The notes under the pieces are model-generated. The model was not told the origin of the DNA and searched no databases. It worked only from the letters and a program-made list of their open reading frames with translations. From Metaphire vulgaris (Eukaryota > Annelida > Clitellata > Crassiclitellata > Megascolecidae), in contig CM030841.1 of the NCBI GenBank assembly GCA_018105865.1, positions 9,309,729 to 9,373,728 on the forward strand: a DNA stretch of 64,000 nucleotides, written 5' to 3'. Below are positions 34,152 through 45,339 of this stretch, piece by piece. A program made the position numbers and the translations under genes. The number at the start of each line of letters is the position of its first letter. Position 1 is the first letter of the stretch.

Positions 34152-34647
34152 GTGTTTAGCGATGGCAGTGACAAGACGCTTCAGTACTCGAGGTAGCAGC
34201 GTCAGCGGTAGTGACATCTACGGACTGCAGGGCAATAAGAACAAAACACGTCACGACTTTCAGGCATTAACATGACGGCCCCATTATGCCACACTACATC
34301 ATAAATCGGAGGTATTCAATTAAATTTTATGAAAGGCCAAATTTTTATGACTAGTATCCGAGGACGAGGTTATATAAATTTTTCTAGTTAAAAAACTGCA
34401 GTTCAGGAGTAATAGTAGTAAGCTAGTAATTTTAAAACAAGACATTTTAAAGATAAGCCTATTTCGTAAGTATCAGATATAACCTAATATAATAATAATA
34501 ATAGAAAACTCGATTATGCACTATGACTTTGTACAACCAGACTAAAATGGCTTTTATACAATGTCAATTCTGAACATTATATTTTATAAATCAAATCTAC
34601 AGATTTCTTCTAAACCGTTTACATATGACTCCTTTGACAATTGGCGG

Positions 34648-34706
34648 GATCTTCCTAGAAACTCATTGCATCCCCCCCACCAAGAGTTTTTGGAACCGCC
34701 ACTGTT
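34648..34706. mobile_element. Solo right end of the GGCGGTTCCA family
   Basis: Matches the last about 60 bases of the elements at 37918 and 43038 (CCACCAAGA-x-TTTTTGGAACC, then GCCACTG). Confidence 0.6.
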
Positions 34707-34724
34707 CATACGTCTTCTTCTTCT

Positions 34725-35310
34725 TCATGTGCCATTATTGCTCACGTCGGCGACCATGGATTTCCACTCTTCTCTGTTTCTGGCTTTTCTTATCAGTTCG
34801 ATGTTGTCAAAGTTCTTGTCGCTTCTCTTAGGCTGGTTATAAACTTTTTCTTGTTAAAAACTTGCTCTTTTCCCCTCTATTTTTCCTGTTATGGCTAGAT
34901 TTTCCAACAAGTCTTTTCTTATTAGATGTCCAAAGAATTCAAGCTGCTGCTTTCTTATGGTTTTTAACAATTTTCTTTTGTATAAAAGTTTTTAGTACTT
35001 CCTCATTAGTTATTCTTTCTGTCCATGAAATTTTTTGCATCCGTTTGAGAAAATACATCTCTGCAGCTTCCAGAAAACTTTCTGATGTTTTTGTCAACGT
35101 CCATGTTTCCGAGCCGTACATCAGAACCGCCCAGAGCTGTGAAGAATTCTGAGCCGTGTTGTTGTTGAAATATGTTTATTTGTGAGAATCTTTTTGAGTT
35201 GTATAAATCAAATCGCCATATTTATTCTGGTTTCAATGTCCTTTTCACTTCTTCCATCGCTTGTGAAGATGCTTCCTGAGATATTTGAACTGTGTTACCT
35301 GTTTTATTTC
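34725..35310 (-). mobile_element. Non-LTR retrotransposon 3' fragment
   Basis: On the minus strand, with frameshifts and stops, it reads KQVTQFKYL, then TSDGRSEKDIETRINMAI, LMYGSETWTLTK, EAAEMYFLKRMQKISWTERI, TNEEVLK, QQLEFFGHLIRKDLLEN, GKIEGKRA and NREEWKSMVADVSNNGT, then a stop. This is the order of motifs at the C-terminus of APE-type LINE reverse transcriptases. Dead copy. Confidence 0.85.
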
Positions 35311-35325
35311 CATTCCCCTGTTCAT

Positions 35326-35533
35326 ACGTTACGTTATATTATTAAGGTTATATTATTAAGGTTATATTATTAAGGTTATATTATTAAGGTTATATTATTA
35401 AGGTTATATTATTAAGGTTATATTATTAAGGTTATATTATTAAGGTTATATTATTAAGGTTATATTAATAAGGTTATATTATTAAGGTTATATTATTAAG
35501 GTTATATTATTAAGGTTATATTAATAAGGTTAG
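35326..35533 (+). repeat. 14-bp tandem array
   Basis: About 15 copies of AAGGTTATATTATT. Two copies carry a TTAATA variant exactly four units apart. It abuts the LINE fragment. Confidence 0.95.
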
Positions 35534-35965
35534 GGCCTATGCTGTATAATAAAGATTATCTAGACTTGAAGATATGTGCAGGACTTTTAGACAGTGACTG
35601 ATCAACAGACTGCTTACTGACAGCGATATAAACACATTCGGCTTCCACCTCCCTTCCACCCCACCCACCCTACTCCAGTTTTCGTTAAGAAAAACACCTT
35701 TTTATGAATTTAGAAACCGCTTCTATTGCAGCCAATTCAGAGCTTTGATTTCCTACGAAATCGATCTCCGGCCTTCGATTTCGAATCTAGAGTTTGCAAC
35801 AGCGTCGCCATTTACGACGACGAAGAGAATCTCCCGCCTACACAGCAGGTGTCCCCGTGGACCCGATGACACCGACCAGACGATAGATAGGCAGTCGATA
35901 GACTACCGGGTATACAGTCGAGAGAGAGAGAGAGAGAGACTGCAGGCGACCTCCGCTGTTCTTAC

Positions 35966-36092
35966 CCGATAGATGAGATAGTGTTCGAGCAGCGAGGCGT
36001 CGGAGAATGTCGACGGGTAATGAGGACAGACGAAATCGATTTCATCGAATAGATTCACGACAATGATGTGGTCGTTCTTGCTCGTTTTGAAG
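35966..36092 (-). CDS. Ephrin: Ephrin, exon 2 (receptor-binding domain, first half)
   Basis: The exon has 127 bases between a TTTTGCAG acceptor and a CGG/GTAAGA donor, phase 2 in and phase 0 out. Joined to exon 1 it reads WNFTNPI-FKTSKNDHIIVV, then NLFDEIDFVCPHY and LLEHYLIYR. The order (V/I)WN..NP(I/F)F, a hydrophobic strand, D-x-(I/F)-x-CP, and (E)-x-Y-x-(I/L)-Y is the ephrin fold. The Cys of FVCPHY is the first of the four conserved disulfide cysteines. An (AT)n tract lies about 70 bases upstream of the acceptor on this strand, and a (GA)n run lies just beyond the donor. In vertebrates the whole domain is one exon; here it is split. Confidence 0.9.
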
Positions 36093-36159
36093 CTGCAAAA
36101 GGCAACACCGGCAGAGAATCAGAACACTCGAACACGAGCCTAATAACGTTCTACTACTC

Positions 36160-36176
36160 CATATATATATATATAC

Positions 36177-36233
<57 letters not shown>

Positions 36234-36251
36234 ATATATATATATATATAC
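36160..36251 (+). repeat. (AT)n microsatellite
   Basis: About 40 AT units with ACT and AC interruptions, about 70 bases from ephrin exon 2. Confidence 0.95.
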
Positions 36252-36383
36252 TGTACGCTCTCGGCGGTATCGAATGGTTGCGAACAGCGTTGAAATTGTA
36301 TTAATTTTGCGTATTTGCGCTCTTCCTATCTTTATGTTCAGAATTTCGACTGCAAAACAACGTTAGGTTTTACTAAGCAATCA

Positions 36384-36656
36384 CAGTGCATGGCGCAGCC
36401 AGGATTTCCCGAAGGGAGGTTATGGTTCCCATGATTTCCAACTTCGAAAAATTCTGACAAGCAAATAAAAGAAGGCGTGATTCCCAACTTCGGAAGAAAT
36501 TCTGTCTGACAAGCAAAGAAGGTCGCCAACTATTATTTTGTGCTTGATTAAGTGAATTATATTAGGTGTCAGAATAATAATACGCAATAAAAATTTTTGG
36601 TCGGACAACCAAGAGGGGTTTAACCCCAACTCCTCTCCTCCCTTGGCTACGCCACT
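36384..36656. mobile_element. hAT-like element, GCGTAGC family, no clear target duplication
   Basis: Starts CAGTG-CA-TGGCGCAGCCAGG (a two-base insertion in the usual end) and ends CCCTTGGCTACGCCACTG. It has two TGACAAGCAAA modules (36454, 36507). Confidence 0.55.
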
Positions 36657-36749
36657 GCTAAGGATTGTGATTTCGCGGCAACTGATAGCTGACCAAAGAC
36701 AACGCTAGCTGTGTCGTTGTTTGTTCGAGAGTTCTTTATAACGAGCAAC

Positions 36750-37760
36750 AGAAGACAAAGTCACGCCGTCACGCGAACAGAAATGCTCCGTCGTGTTGCA
36801 TGACGGCCACAGTCGAAATCTTAGATCCAACGCTAATAGCATTTCGTGATAGCATCGACATATCTGAAATTCAGTCAATTCTCTGCAATTCAAAGCACCC
36901 GCTGCCTTCAGAATGCGAAGAAGATCAGAAGAAAGAGAAGTTTTATGTTGCAAATCTTATTCTCTTCAAGATCCAGAGCTTTACAGACGAAGGACTCCAA
37001 GAGGACTGCAACTGAGTTATTTGAGTCGCTTCTTTCACACATGAGACAAAGTGTTATCCAGCATTGTACGTAGAAACTGCAAATATCATCTCCGTTGTTT
37101 AACAAAGTTCTGTTACCATCTTTGTGTCCAATTCACTGAGTCCCCCCTCCTCAAGCAAATACTCATTGCATGCATTAGTGCAAACCCAGTCGATGACTAT
37201 GACAGCCTTTTATTGCAAGAAAAAGTGTCCCAAACACGTGCATCGCGGACAACAGATACTCAATTGAGATTTGATCGAAGTCGAATTATTCGTCTTGCTC
37301 CCCTTGTACGCTGCACATGTGGCCGGCTAATGCGCTATCATAATGCCCCGTACAAATAAACTTCAGCTGTGGCAAGTTGATGGCAAGGCTGTGTTATATT
37401 CATGGCCATGCGAACCATCTGTTTCAGCGATAGGTCGCGGATGTTTCGACTTGTACCCACCTAAGACTGACCTCACAACGGCTGAGCGTGGGGCGTTTGA
37501 AAATCTGTGTCACGGAGAACACGTTATGGACTTGATGCTGGCAGCTGCCGTGGCAACATAACGCCAAATTCCCGTGATTGTATTACAATCTCTACGTCCT
37601 ATAGCACAGTTGGCAGTGTTACAATTGAACGTCCAGTAGCTGACCCTCTGATGCGCATTGTGGCTACTCATACGGATAAGCATTTAAATCTTCAAGCGTA
37701 AACTTTGCTTCAGCCGGCCATAAATCTATCGAGCCTGCTGCATCGTGTGGAAATCTGGAT
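36750..37760 (+). pseudogene. Unrecognised decayed protein-coding region
   Basis: Consecutive plus-strand frames with coding-like composition: MTATVEILDPTLIAFRDSID, then a Cys/His stretch RRNCKYHLRCLTKFCYHLC, then LWQVDGKAVLYSWPCEPSVS and LTTAERGAFENLCHGEHVMD. Stops and frameshifts break them up. The pattern recalls unnamed repeat-derived proteins of marine invertebrates, but I do not recognise the family. Inside an ephrin intron, opposite strand. Confidence 0.35.
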
Positions 37761-37917
37761 TCATTTTATCGCACGTATCAGTTGAATTCATTCAGCTTAG
37801 ACCAATAAACAGTCGAATAAAAGGACGAACCCCCGCCCCCAGATCTTCCCAATTTTTCCAAATGATCACCGGCAAAGCTGTGTTTTCGAAAATCATCCAA
37901 CAGAGGATTTTTATCTG

Positions 37918-38155
37918 CAGGGGCGGTTCGACGATGGGGATGACTGTAAATGCATCCCCCCAACGAGCTTTTTTGCTTGTCAGCGTTTTTCGGCAAGGTT
38001 TATTTCATTATTCAGGCCTAAACAAAAACAAACAAAACACTGCTAATGACCATGTTTTTGCTTGTTAGCCTTTCTAGGGATTTCATTACATCCCTCCACC
38101 AACTTCCTAGAAATTCATTGCATCCCTCCACCAAGAATTCTTGGAACCGCCACTG
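37918..38155. mobile_element. hAT-like element, GGCGGTTCCA family
   Basis: Starts CAGGGGCGGTTCGACGATGG and ends TTGGAACCGCCACTG, with a TTTTTTGCTTGTCAGCG module at 37968. TTTATCTG lies at the left; TATATCTG lies five bases past the right end. Confidence 0.7.
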
Positions 38156-39464
38156 TACTGTATATCTGTATCAACACTTATGTTTTTGAATCAGCCTTAA
38201 TTAATAATTATTATACGTAACGCTCTCGTCTCAAATTAATGAACCTTTTTCTCTTATGCACGTCGCCCTTGTATTTATACAATTTATACATTAAGGCATC
38301 TTCGTTTAAAAAGTACCCGACACTGTTCGCTCGTATGCTGGCTTTTTTTACTCATCTGAACTCGGTTATCGGCTTGGACAAGGTAGTCGACCGAAGAGCG
38401 GAGGAGGGGATAAGGGAAACTGAACGACTGAGGAATGTCTGAGAATAAAAGATAGTCTCTATACAGAATTATTGTTCAAAGATAAATGTAGGCTATTTGA
38501 ACAGCATTGACAACAAGCGGTAATTGCAACATCCAGCTACTTGCATACCAGGCATAAAAATGTTACCATATCAAAGGTCTGTGATAATTGCGACCATCTA
38601 TTTAGTTAGTACATTTGGCCTTTGTATCCGCCATCGTCTGTTTAGTGGGCATGCACCGGGTATGTATGTTATGAATGCGTCTTTTTGGTCCAGGGAGTTT
38701 TTAAAGAAATTTCACTGGGTGTCTGTCCTCGTTGTTTATAGAGAGCTTCGAGTTGTACGTGTACAGTTTGCGCAATACTGCAAGTATTTATTGCCATTTG
38801 TTCGATCGATGATTAGGCATATACGCGCTGGAACTTGCCAACGTAGGCTTTGCGTCCAATTTTAGAGTGTACCCAAGTTACTTGGGTGGGTGTCTACTGT
38901 ATTTGGGCACACAAGTTATACTTAAAAATACCTTGTCTGGGTCTGCGCTAAAGGGATTTTTAACGAATCAAACACCACTTATCCCACGAGTATTTTTACG
39001 TAATTAGGGGTCTGAATCCGGTTCCAGCAACGCGCTCTCATTGACAAAGTAACGCGAACCTTCAGTGTCGTGCAGAGGCGGGAGGGGGCAGGTGGGGTGG
39101 TGGCCCAGGCATCCACAAATGGAAGCATCCAAATTGTCTCGACTATCTTTTTTGCTTGTTAACACCTAACACCAAGGTGGCGGGGGCCATCCGAATTTAC
39201 TTTGGCCCCGGCCGGGCATCCACCGCTCTTGGAACGCCGCTGCGAACATTGGTCTTATTTTGACGGGAAAATTTGAGATAATTGCCTACGATTCGTAATT
39301 AATTCCTGGTGGCTTCAACACAGGACAGATCTTACTGAACAACTCAACACCCATCCATCATTATATTGGTAGTGTTATCAAATTCCAAGAATTTCCCACA
39401 ACAGTCGCACATTTTGTACGTATCTGCTATTCGGCATTCTCTCCGCAAAATTCTTTAAGGTGGA

Positions 39465-39470
<6 letters not shown>
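38156..39470. other. No gene supported
   Basis: Open frames here lack family features. A GC-rich transposon-like block with a TTTTTTGCTTGTTA module (39068-39244; ends CAGAGGCGGGAG and GGAACGCCGCTG) has no target duplication. Confidence 0.3.
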
Positions 39471-39531
<61 letters not shown>

Positions 39532-39705
39532 TGCACTTCTATAGCACCAGTTCTAATACCTAAGGATATCAATCGATGGTACTTCAAATCCGTCCGCAAA
39601 AGACCAGGTTCATTCCAGAGATCAATCACAGGGAGAGAGTTATAACGGTGACTTCCACACAGGATAACTTAGCCTCTGAAACCACTTGAAATCACGTTTA
39701 TTATT
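39470..39705 (+). mobile_element. SINE-like repeat S with (AAT)n
   Basis: An AAT run is followed by GCACTTCTATAGCACCAGTT and on to GGTTCATTCCAGAGATCAAT, then CTTCCACACAGGATAACTTA and CCACTTGAAATCACG. It is the most complete copy and gives the unfilled site for the insertion at 27964. Confidence 0.7.
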
Positions 39706-39783
39706 TGTGCTGAGACTGCGCGGCATTTCGCAGACTTTGCTTCGTACGCCGCGACGATTTTAGCAGGCATAATATAAACTGTC

Positions 39784-39816
<33 letters not shown>

Positions 39817-39954
39817 CCATTAGTCAAAGATTGAGGGAAAATGCACTGAGCATCTGGACATGGTGTGCATAAGGTCCACTATTCAGCCGGAACTTCCTGC
39901 GGAGTAATTTATCTAAGACAGTAAACAGGTCAAAACGCGGGACAGACGATTCCC

Positions 39955-40013
<59 letters not shown>
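39784..40013 (+). repeat. (GTT)n and (GA)n microsatellites
   Basis: Eleven GTT units at 39784-39816 and about 26 GA units at 39960-40013. Confidence 0.9.
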
Positions 40014-40016
<3 letters not shown>

Positions 40017-40238
40017 CAGTCAAATAAGAAATCGGCCGTAATTATCTAACCACTCGCGAAACAAATGGGAGACAGCGCACGACGTGATACGATCATCCTT
40101 TGTCTCTGGTCGGCCATTTTGCCTCATCTGCATATGCATGAGCCGAAATGATGTTAATCGTTAAAATCTCGTTACAGATCTAATCAGTTTCTCTTCGGCT
40201 TAAGGGATAATCGAATCCATGCTACGCTTTCTTTAGCA

Positions 40239-40605
40239 TAGTGGTTCGTAAGCGGGGGGTATTCGTACCCCTTGGGTGTACTTGAATGACGCTTTGGGAA
40301 TAGGCAGAATTATCGGGAAATAAAGTCTGTTTTAAAGACTTTTATTTCAACGTGCAGCGTAAAATGTCCTTGGAGTTGGAACTGTAGCAATTTTTGTAGC
40401 AAATTAGAAATTCTAAAGAAAATCCCACTCTCTGACATGTGCACAATCTGTTGACAGGTGTTTGTCAAAATTCATAATTTTGCAAATTATGGCAGAGCAC
40501 AAACGTTTGTCCTGGGATAATGTATACTGGTAGAGGGTACTTTGTTCTCTTAGGCTACACTTGTTTCAGGGGTAAATAATCGTTAAAAAAGATTAAGAAC
40601 CACTG
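40239..40605. mobile_element. hAT-like element, GTGGTTCTTAA ends
   Basis: Left TAGTGGTTCGTAAGCGGGGG and right AAAAGATTAAGAACCACTG are inverted; flanks CTTTAGCA/CATTAGCA (7 of 8). Interior not recognised. Confidence 0.82.
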
Positions 40606-41012
40606 CATTAGCACGTTAGGGCTGCAGCTGTGTCCATCTGGGGAGTGTGACCCACTGCCACTCGGCAAAAAATTCTTCTTGTGTCAACGCCAAACTGTCT
40701 CTAATACAGCCCCAGTTCAACGTTCACCGATTTCATATTTTTCGGAGGACGTTCGCCGTAAGCATCGACGGCGATCTGCCACAAAACTTGGGGTGTCCGG
40801 TGTCCACTGTCCAGACTTAACCTAACATAGGGTTGATCATCCCCCCTTCTTTTTAACGGATGTCAATGATCCGCAGATTTTTAAAAGTTTTAGAAGTCAA
40901 TAAGTGAGTTTTAGTGCATTTTGGACATAAATCACGTCCATATAAGATATCTTCAATTCACTGACATTTTTATAGATCTTCCATTGGCTATGTCACTGCG
41001 AATTCCCTCCAT

Positions 41013-41205
41013 CAGTGTTTAATCTAGACTCTTGGACTCCGGGGGGAAACTGACAAAGCCGGGAAGAAACTGACAAAGCCGGGGGTGAATTCTGCTAGGG
41101 GGCTGCTGTTAGTTGATGTAGTATGCCATAATTTCCGGGGGAATTTGAAATTTCCGGGAGGGAAAAGGGCAATTTTCCCCCGGAAACGGCCTAGATTAAA
41201 CCCCG
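41013..41205. mobile_element. hAT-like MITE, GTTTAATCTAG family
   Basis: Ends CAGTGTTTAATCTAGACTC and GGCCTAGATTAAACCCCG; flanks CCCTCCAT/TCCTCCAT (7 of 8). It is in the opposite orientation to the copy at 14035. Confidence 0.85.
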
Positions 41206-41695
41206 TCCTCCATCGACTTTAGCCCCCCTCCCAACCTAAAATCCTGGCTACATCCCTGTTCACCGATAGCAGGGCAGGTAGCGGATGTCTTCTTGTTGCA
41301 TCCAGTCAGTCACAGATGTCGATTCCTTCATTTTGTGTTCGTCTGTCCCGTAATCTTCATGCATGCTGACTGCCGTCGGTCTAGTATCCTGTATCCTGCG
41401 CCGTAATCCATTTGCAATACGTCTTTATTAGACAGCCCATCCATTTCGCTTTCATTACCCCGGTCGGTAGCTGGTTCTTTCAATCACCGACATCTGGCTG
41501 CCGGCTGAGATCGTTCTCTGGTCCGCCGTCGCCTGTTTCCTCCTCAGCGTTCGAAAGACCCCAGATCCACGTGCATCCGCAGTTCCTTTCCATTTTCCAG
41601 TTGATTGGCCGGGATCCGGTACCATGTGCGAGCATCGAAATCGAACAGCAATCGAGCACGCAATGTCTGGCTTACGTTGAGTCTTCAGATTCTTT

Positions 41696-41857
41696 CCTCC
41701 TCCTCCTCCTCCTCCTCCTCCTCCTCCTCTTCTTCTTCTTCTTCTTCTTCTTTTTCTTTTTCTTCCTCCTCCTCTTCTTCTTCTTCTTCCTCATTCTCCT
41801 CTTCTTCCTCTTCCTCTTCTTCTTCTTCTTCTTCCTCCTCCTCCTCCTTCTCCTCCC
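41696..41857 (+). repeat. (TCC)n/(TCT)n polypyrimidine tract
   Basis: About 160 bases of pure C/T triplets apart from a single A; long open frames across it are spurious. Confidence 0.95.
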
Positions 41858-42376
41858 CGCTGCACGATGGTCACTCGGCAATAAAATAAAAATTCCCGAC
41901 GCTCGTCACTCTTTTACGATATAGGCTAAAGAATTCAGTCAAGATTTCTAGACAAAAGTCAAAAATTTTCAGTAAAATGTGTGCACCTTCGGGGAATCCT
42001 GCGTACGCCTGTGTTCTTGGCTTTCAAAATGATTTTCTGACACAGTAATTTTGATTGTCTATACAAATGATAAGGTCTACATCTTTCCCATTTTTGCGAT
42101 TTTTAGCTTTTTGTAAGCGTTCTAGCCAACATAACCCTAATCGTTCTGTTTCGACGCATCCATATCAGAAATGGACATGGAATCTGGGTTGGGTCAGATA
42201 TTTCCATGCCTATGGTGGGTTGGTTTTGGTAAGAAAATAAGTCATGGTTTAAGAAATTGTAACGTATTACGGTGGGTTGGGTCAAAAACCCTATTACTTT
42301 CATGGGTTAGGTCGGGTCTGTATCATGATAGGTTGGGTTGGGTTTCGAAAAAATGGACCCATGCCCCTGTCAACGC

Positions 42377-42531
42377 CATTGGCGGCTCCACATGGGGACC
42401 GGGGCCGTGTCCCTTATTGAATGCCTGCCCTCCGGTGACCCCTACATACCTATCAACAAATGGTTGGCCCCATGCTTAGTAGTTGCCACCACAACGCTCC
42501 CCCCACTTGCCAAATCCTGGAGCCGCCATTG
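42377..42531. mobile_element. hAT-like MITE, GGCGGCTC family
   Basis: Ends CATTGGCGGCTCCA and TGGAGCCGCCATTG; perfect target duplication GTCAACGC (42369-42376, 42532-42539). Opposite orientation to 12788. Confidence 0.93.
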
Positions 42532-43037
42532 GTCAACGCTACGTGTCTGTTCATATGCACCCTTACTGTATGTCTCTGTCTGCATCTATACGTGTTTACG
42601 CAGTTCATCTGTCGTAAACTCTGCGCTTTAATGACATCCATTATTCCGCTCTGTCGTCCGAATCGTCGACAAAAGTGTCAGGTTCAACGCGCATTAAAAT
42701 CGCGGTTCACTTCTTAAGCCCGGTTTCAGAAGAAGTTGGACACATTGCGCGCTCGAAATATTCCAGTCTCGATCCTATAATATGACGAGTTTTCTATGGT
42801 TCCTAAGGGAAAGAGATGAATAGACCCAAATCTTGCATAGTGAGTTGAACGCTAGCAGAGCGTGCCAATGAGGTCAGCCATTGTAAGCGCTTCACGCACT
42901 CAAATGCTTATCATCGCATCGAGCAAAACGAACGCCATGCAGTGACCCACTGGCAAACAACATGCTCAAATTATGCACTACAAGCGACGTAATGAATAGC
43001 TTCAAATGCACAAATAGGAATTTCAAAACGCTTCACT

Positions 43038-43274
43038 CGGGGGCGGTTCCACGTTGGGGATGACTGGGGATGCATCCCCCACAGAGATTTTTTTGCTTGT
43101 CAGCCTTTTTCGGGAAGTTTTATCTACATTTGCTGAGCAAAGCACTGTTACTGTATGTCACTGTTGCTGTATAACCGTTTTCATTGTCAACCTTTTTTGG
43201 ATTTCATTGCATCCCCCCACCAATTTCCTAAAATTTCCTTGCATCCCCACCAAGAATTCTTGGAACCGCCACTG
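43038..43274. mobile_element. hAT-like element, GGCGGTTCCA family
   Basis: Ends CGGGGGCGGTTCCACG and TTGGAACCGCCACTG; flanks GCTTCACT/GTTTCGCT (6 of 8). TTTTTTGCTTGTCAGCC module at 43088. Confidence 0.8.
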
Positions 43275-43325
43275 GTTTCGCTTACAACTATTTCAGTGTT
43301 CCGTAGTAAAAGCGTAGTTGAAAAT

Positions 43326-44140
43326 AACAAAGTAAGTAAGCGAAATCTCGTGAATTTTTACAGAGCTTCTAGGGGCTGTCCATTATTTGTCAACATTTTT
43401 GGGCAATTTTTGACCCCCTTCCCTCTTGTCAACAACTGTCAACTTTCACTTCCCCCCTATAATTACGTCAAAAACTATTGACCCCCCTCCAAGATCAATG
43501 ACAGGTCCCAATAACAAGGTTATTATTTTTTGTGGTGATGACCATTTTTTCCATTTTTTCCTCATTGAGTGTCAAAAAGTGGTGGTGATGACCTTTTTGC
43601 CATGCTTTTTTCCATTTTAATAAGTAGTATTCCATGAAATTTCCTATTTTTGATTATTTGTAAAAGTGAAATTGTTGACGTCAACTTCTCTTGACCCCCC
43701 CTATCAACAACTGTCAAACTTTTTCAAACCCCCTCTCCCCTAAATTGTTGACGCAATTAATGGACAGCCTCCTAGTAGTAATGCCACAGTAATTGTTTAT
43801 TCTTAAGCGCTTAATCTTAATACGAAATAGCCGTAGCCAAAAGGTGAGAGCCGTTCATGCAGGGTCATTTCATCCAAACGGTCGCGATGGTCGGGACGTT
43901 ACGGATATGGAGGAAATGCTGTTTGAAGAGAAAATAATGCTTTACGCTTAAATAGATAAACTTGAGGAGATGTTGCAAGAAATGCAGAAAATTGTGGCTC
44001 AGGATTTGTTATTTGACCATGGTGTAGACAGCGGAGAGATGCTGGAATTGAGTTCCAAAGTTCTGGTGCAGCATATGAAAAGGCACGGTTGCAAATTTGA
44101 GAGATGATTGATTCAGAGGAAGAAGGAGAATAACATGAAA
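43326..44140 (+). repeat. Dispersed repeat R1, copy 2, split by an insertion
   Basis: GAAATCTCGTGAATTTTTAC to GAGCTTC, then TAGTAGTAATGCCACAG onward, matches copy 1 (11250-11634) across the 43370-43774 insertion. Confidence 0.8.
43370..43774. mobile_element. DNA transposon with GGGGCTGTCCATTA ends
   Basis: Left TAGGGGCTGTCCATTA and right TTAATGGACAGCCTCCTA are inverted. Internal CAACTGTCAA/TTGACCCCC blocks. Comparison with the unfilled R1 copy suggests a 3-4 base (TAG/CTAG) rather than 8-base target duplication. Confidence 0.65.
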
Positions 44141-44394
44141 CTAATACTCCGAGTCTTGACTATCTGTGATATCTTAAAAAGAAAGCAATTTTCAAAAGCT
44201 TAGCCTATCTATTATATATTAATTTTTGGTTAAAATGAAAGAATGGCACATTGCCGCTATACATCTTCCGCTCAACTTTCCTAGAAATTGATCATAACTT
44301 TTGGCCGTCTATATTAAATAACGGTAACTGAGAAAGCTTACAATGGAACATTTGTCCGATAACAAGAACTGTCATCGAATACTTGACCAGACGT

Positions 44395-44700
44395 CAAGAA
44401 AGTAAATAAGTAAGATCTCATGAATTTATATTAGCGCTTTCAAATGCAGCACCCCAGTAACTGCCTTTTCTTAGTATAGGCGTAAACTCCTATTAGGACT
44501 CTATAGGCTCGACGCCCCACTTTTTGAGAGATCGTCATAGAGAATGGGAAGGTACATGGGTTGGGCCCCCACTTTTTCATTCAAGTTTACGCCAATGAAT
44601 CTTAGGCGCAAGAAGATTCTCATCAATGAACCTCGTCGTCTCTTAATTACCTGTTCTCAACCCCAATGCCAGGCCCTGTTTTAACGTGCAGTGATACAAA
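44395..44700 (+). repeat. Dispersed repeat R1, copy 3 (partial), split by an insertion
   Basis: AGTAAGATCTCATGAATTTA through CTGCCTTTTCTTAG, then ATCTTAGGCGCAAGAAG, matches the start of R1. A 125-base element (44475-44599, ends TATAGGCGTAAACT and AGTTTACGCCAATGA) interrupts it, with TTTCTTAG/AATCTTAG flanks. Confidence 0.6.
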
Positions 44701-45122
44701 AACCGTTTTAAAAGCGTGCAGTGATAAAATGAAAATGTGCAGTGGTAAAATGCAGTTTTCTGGTAAAATGCAGTTTTCTGTACTGACTCCAAATTGCAGT
44801 GATAGATTTTCCGGATAGAAAGCTAAATAAGTTTAAATTTGAATTTCATTAAAATTTGCTACAATTTTACCGGATGTCAAAATAGTTTCTGTTCTGTAAG
44901 TTTAGCTTAAATATCCGAAAAATTGATAAATTTTAGCGTTCTGCTTTGGTTAAAACAGGCAAAAATCATGTATTTGTTTTTATAAACGAGTTAACGTCTC
45001 GACTCCTACTCGACTCCTAAACTACTCGGTTAGCGCAGAACAGTGATAAAACAAACAAGTTTAATGTCAAACAAATTTTCTGAGTTTAGTGCAGTGATAA
45101 ATTTTCCTTAAAACAGGCTCTG
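44670..45122. mobile_element. DNA transposon rich in GCAGTGATAAA units
   Basis: Left CAGGCCCTGTTTTAACG and right CCTTAAAACAGGCTCTG are inverted; both sub-terminal regions contain GTGCAGTGATAAA repeats. No target duplication found. It lies about 60 bases past the ephrin exon 1 donor. Confidence 0.6.
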
Positions 45123-45184
45123 TTATAAAACCGTTAACGTCATATACTCGCATCTCTGTTGAGAACGGAAAACAAAGTACGTAC

Positions 45185-45339
45185 ATAGGGTTCGTGAAGT
45201 TCCAGAAGACGGGTGCCAGGCTGATACCGGCCACTCCGGAACTGTGTTTGAGGTGAACAAGAAGACTGACGACTACCGTAACGGCAGTGACGGCGGCGGC
45301 GGCGCTACTATCTGGACGCGTTAATCTTAGCGAGTACAT
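45185..45339 (-). CDS. Ephrin: Ephrin, exon 1 (signal sequence and start of receptor-binding domain)
   Basis: This is the first coding exon of an ephrin, the membrane-anchored ligand of Eph receptor tyrosine kinases. From ATG at 45339 it encodes 51 codons plus two bases. A short basic start leads to a hydrophobic segment (about residues 13-30, AAAAVTAVTVVVSLLVHL) acting as signal peptide, then GISLAPVFWNFTNP. The WN-x-(S/T)NP motif is the conserved first strand of the ephrin domain. The donor is CCTAT/GTACGT in phase 2. Vertebrate ephrin exon 1 ends at the same place (the codon after Asn-Pro) in, to my recollection, the same phase. Upstream in-frame sequence without ATG continues to about 45357, so this is the natural start. 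The exon lies at the edge of a CpG-rich stretch. Confidence 0.85.

Noticed and set aside
38524..38865. 113-residue plus-strand frame with hydrophobic stretches
   Set aside because: No splice-site support, no recognisable motif and AT-driven composition.
41412..41924. Long open frames over the TCC/TCT tract
   Set aside because: Stop-free only because of the pure pyrimidine repeat; poly-Ser, poly-Leu and poly-Lys/Arg translations.
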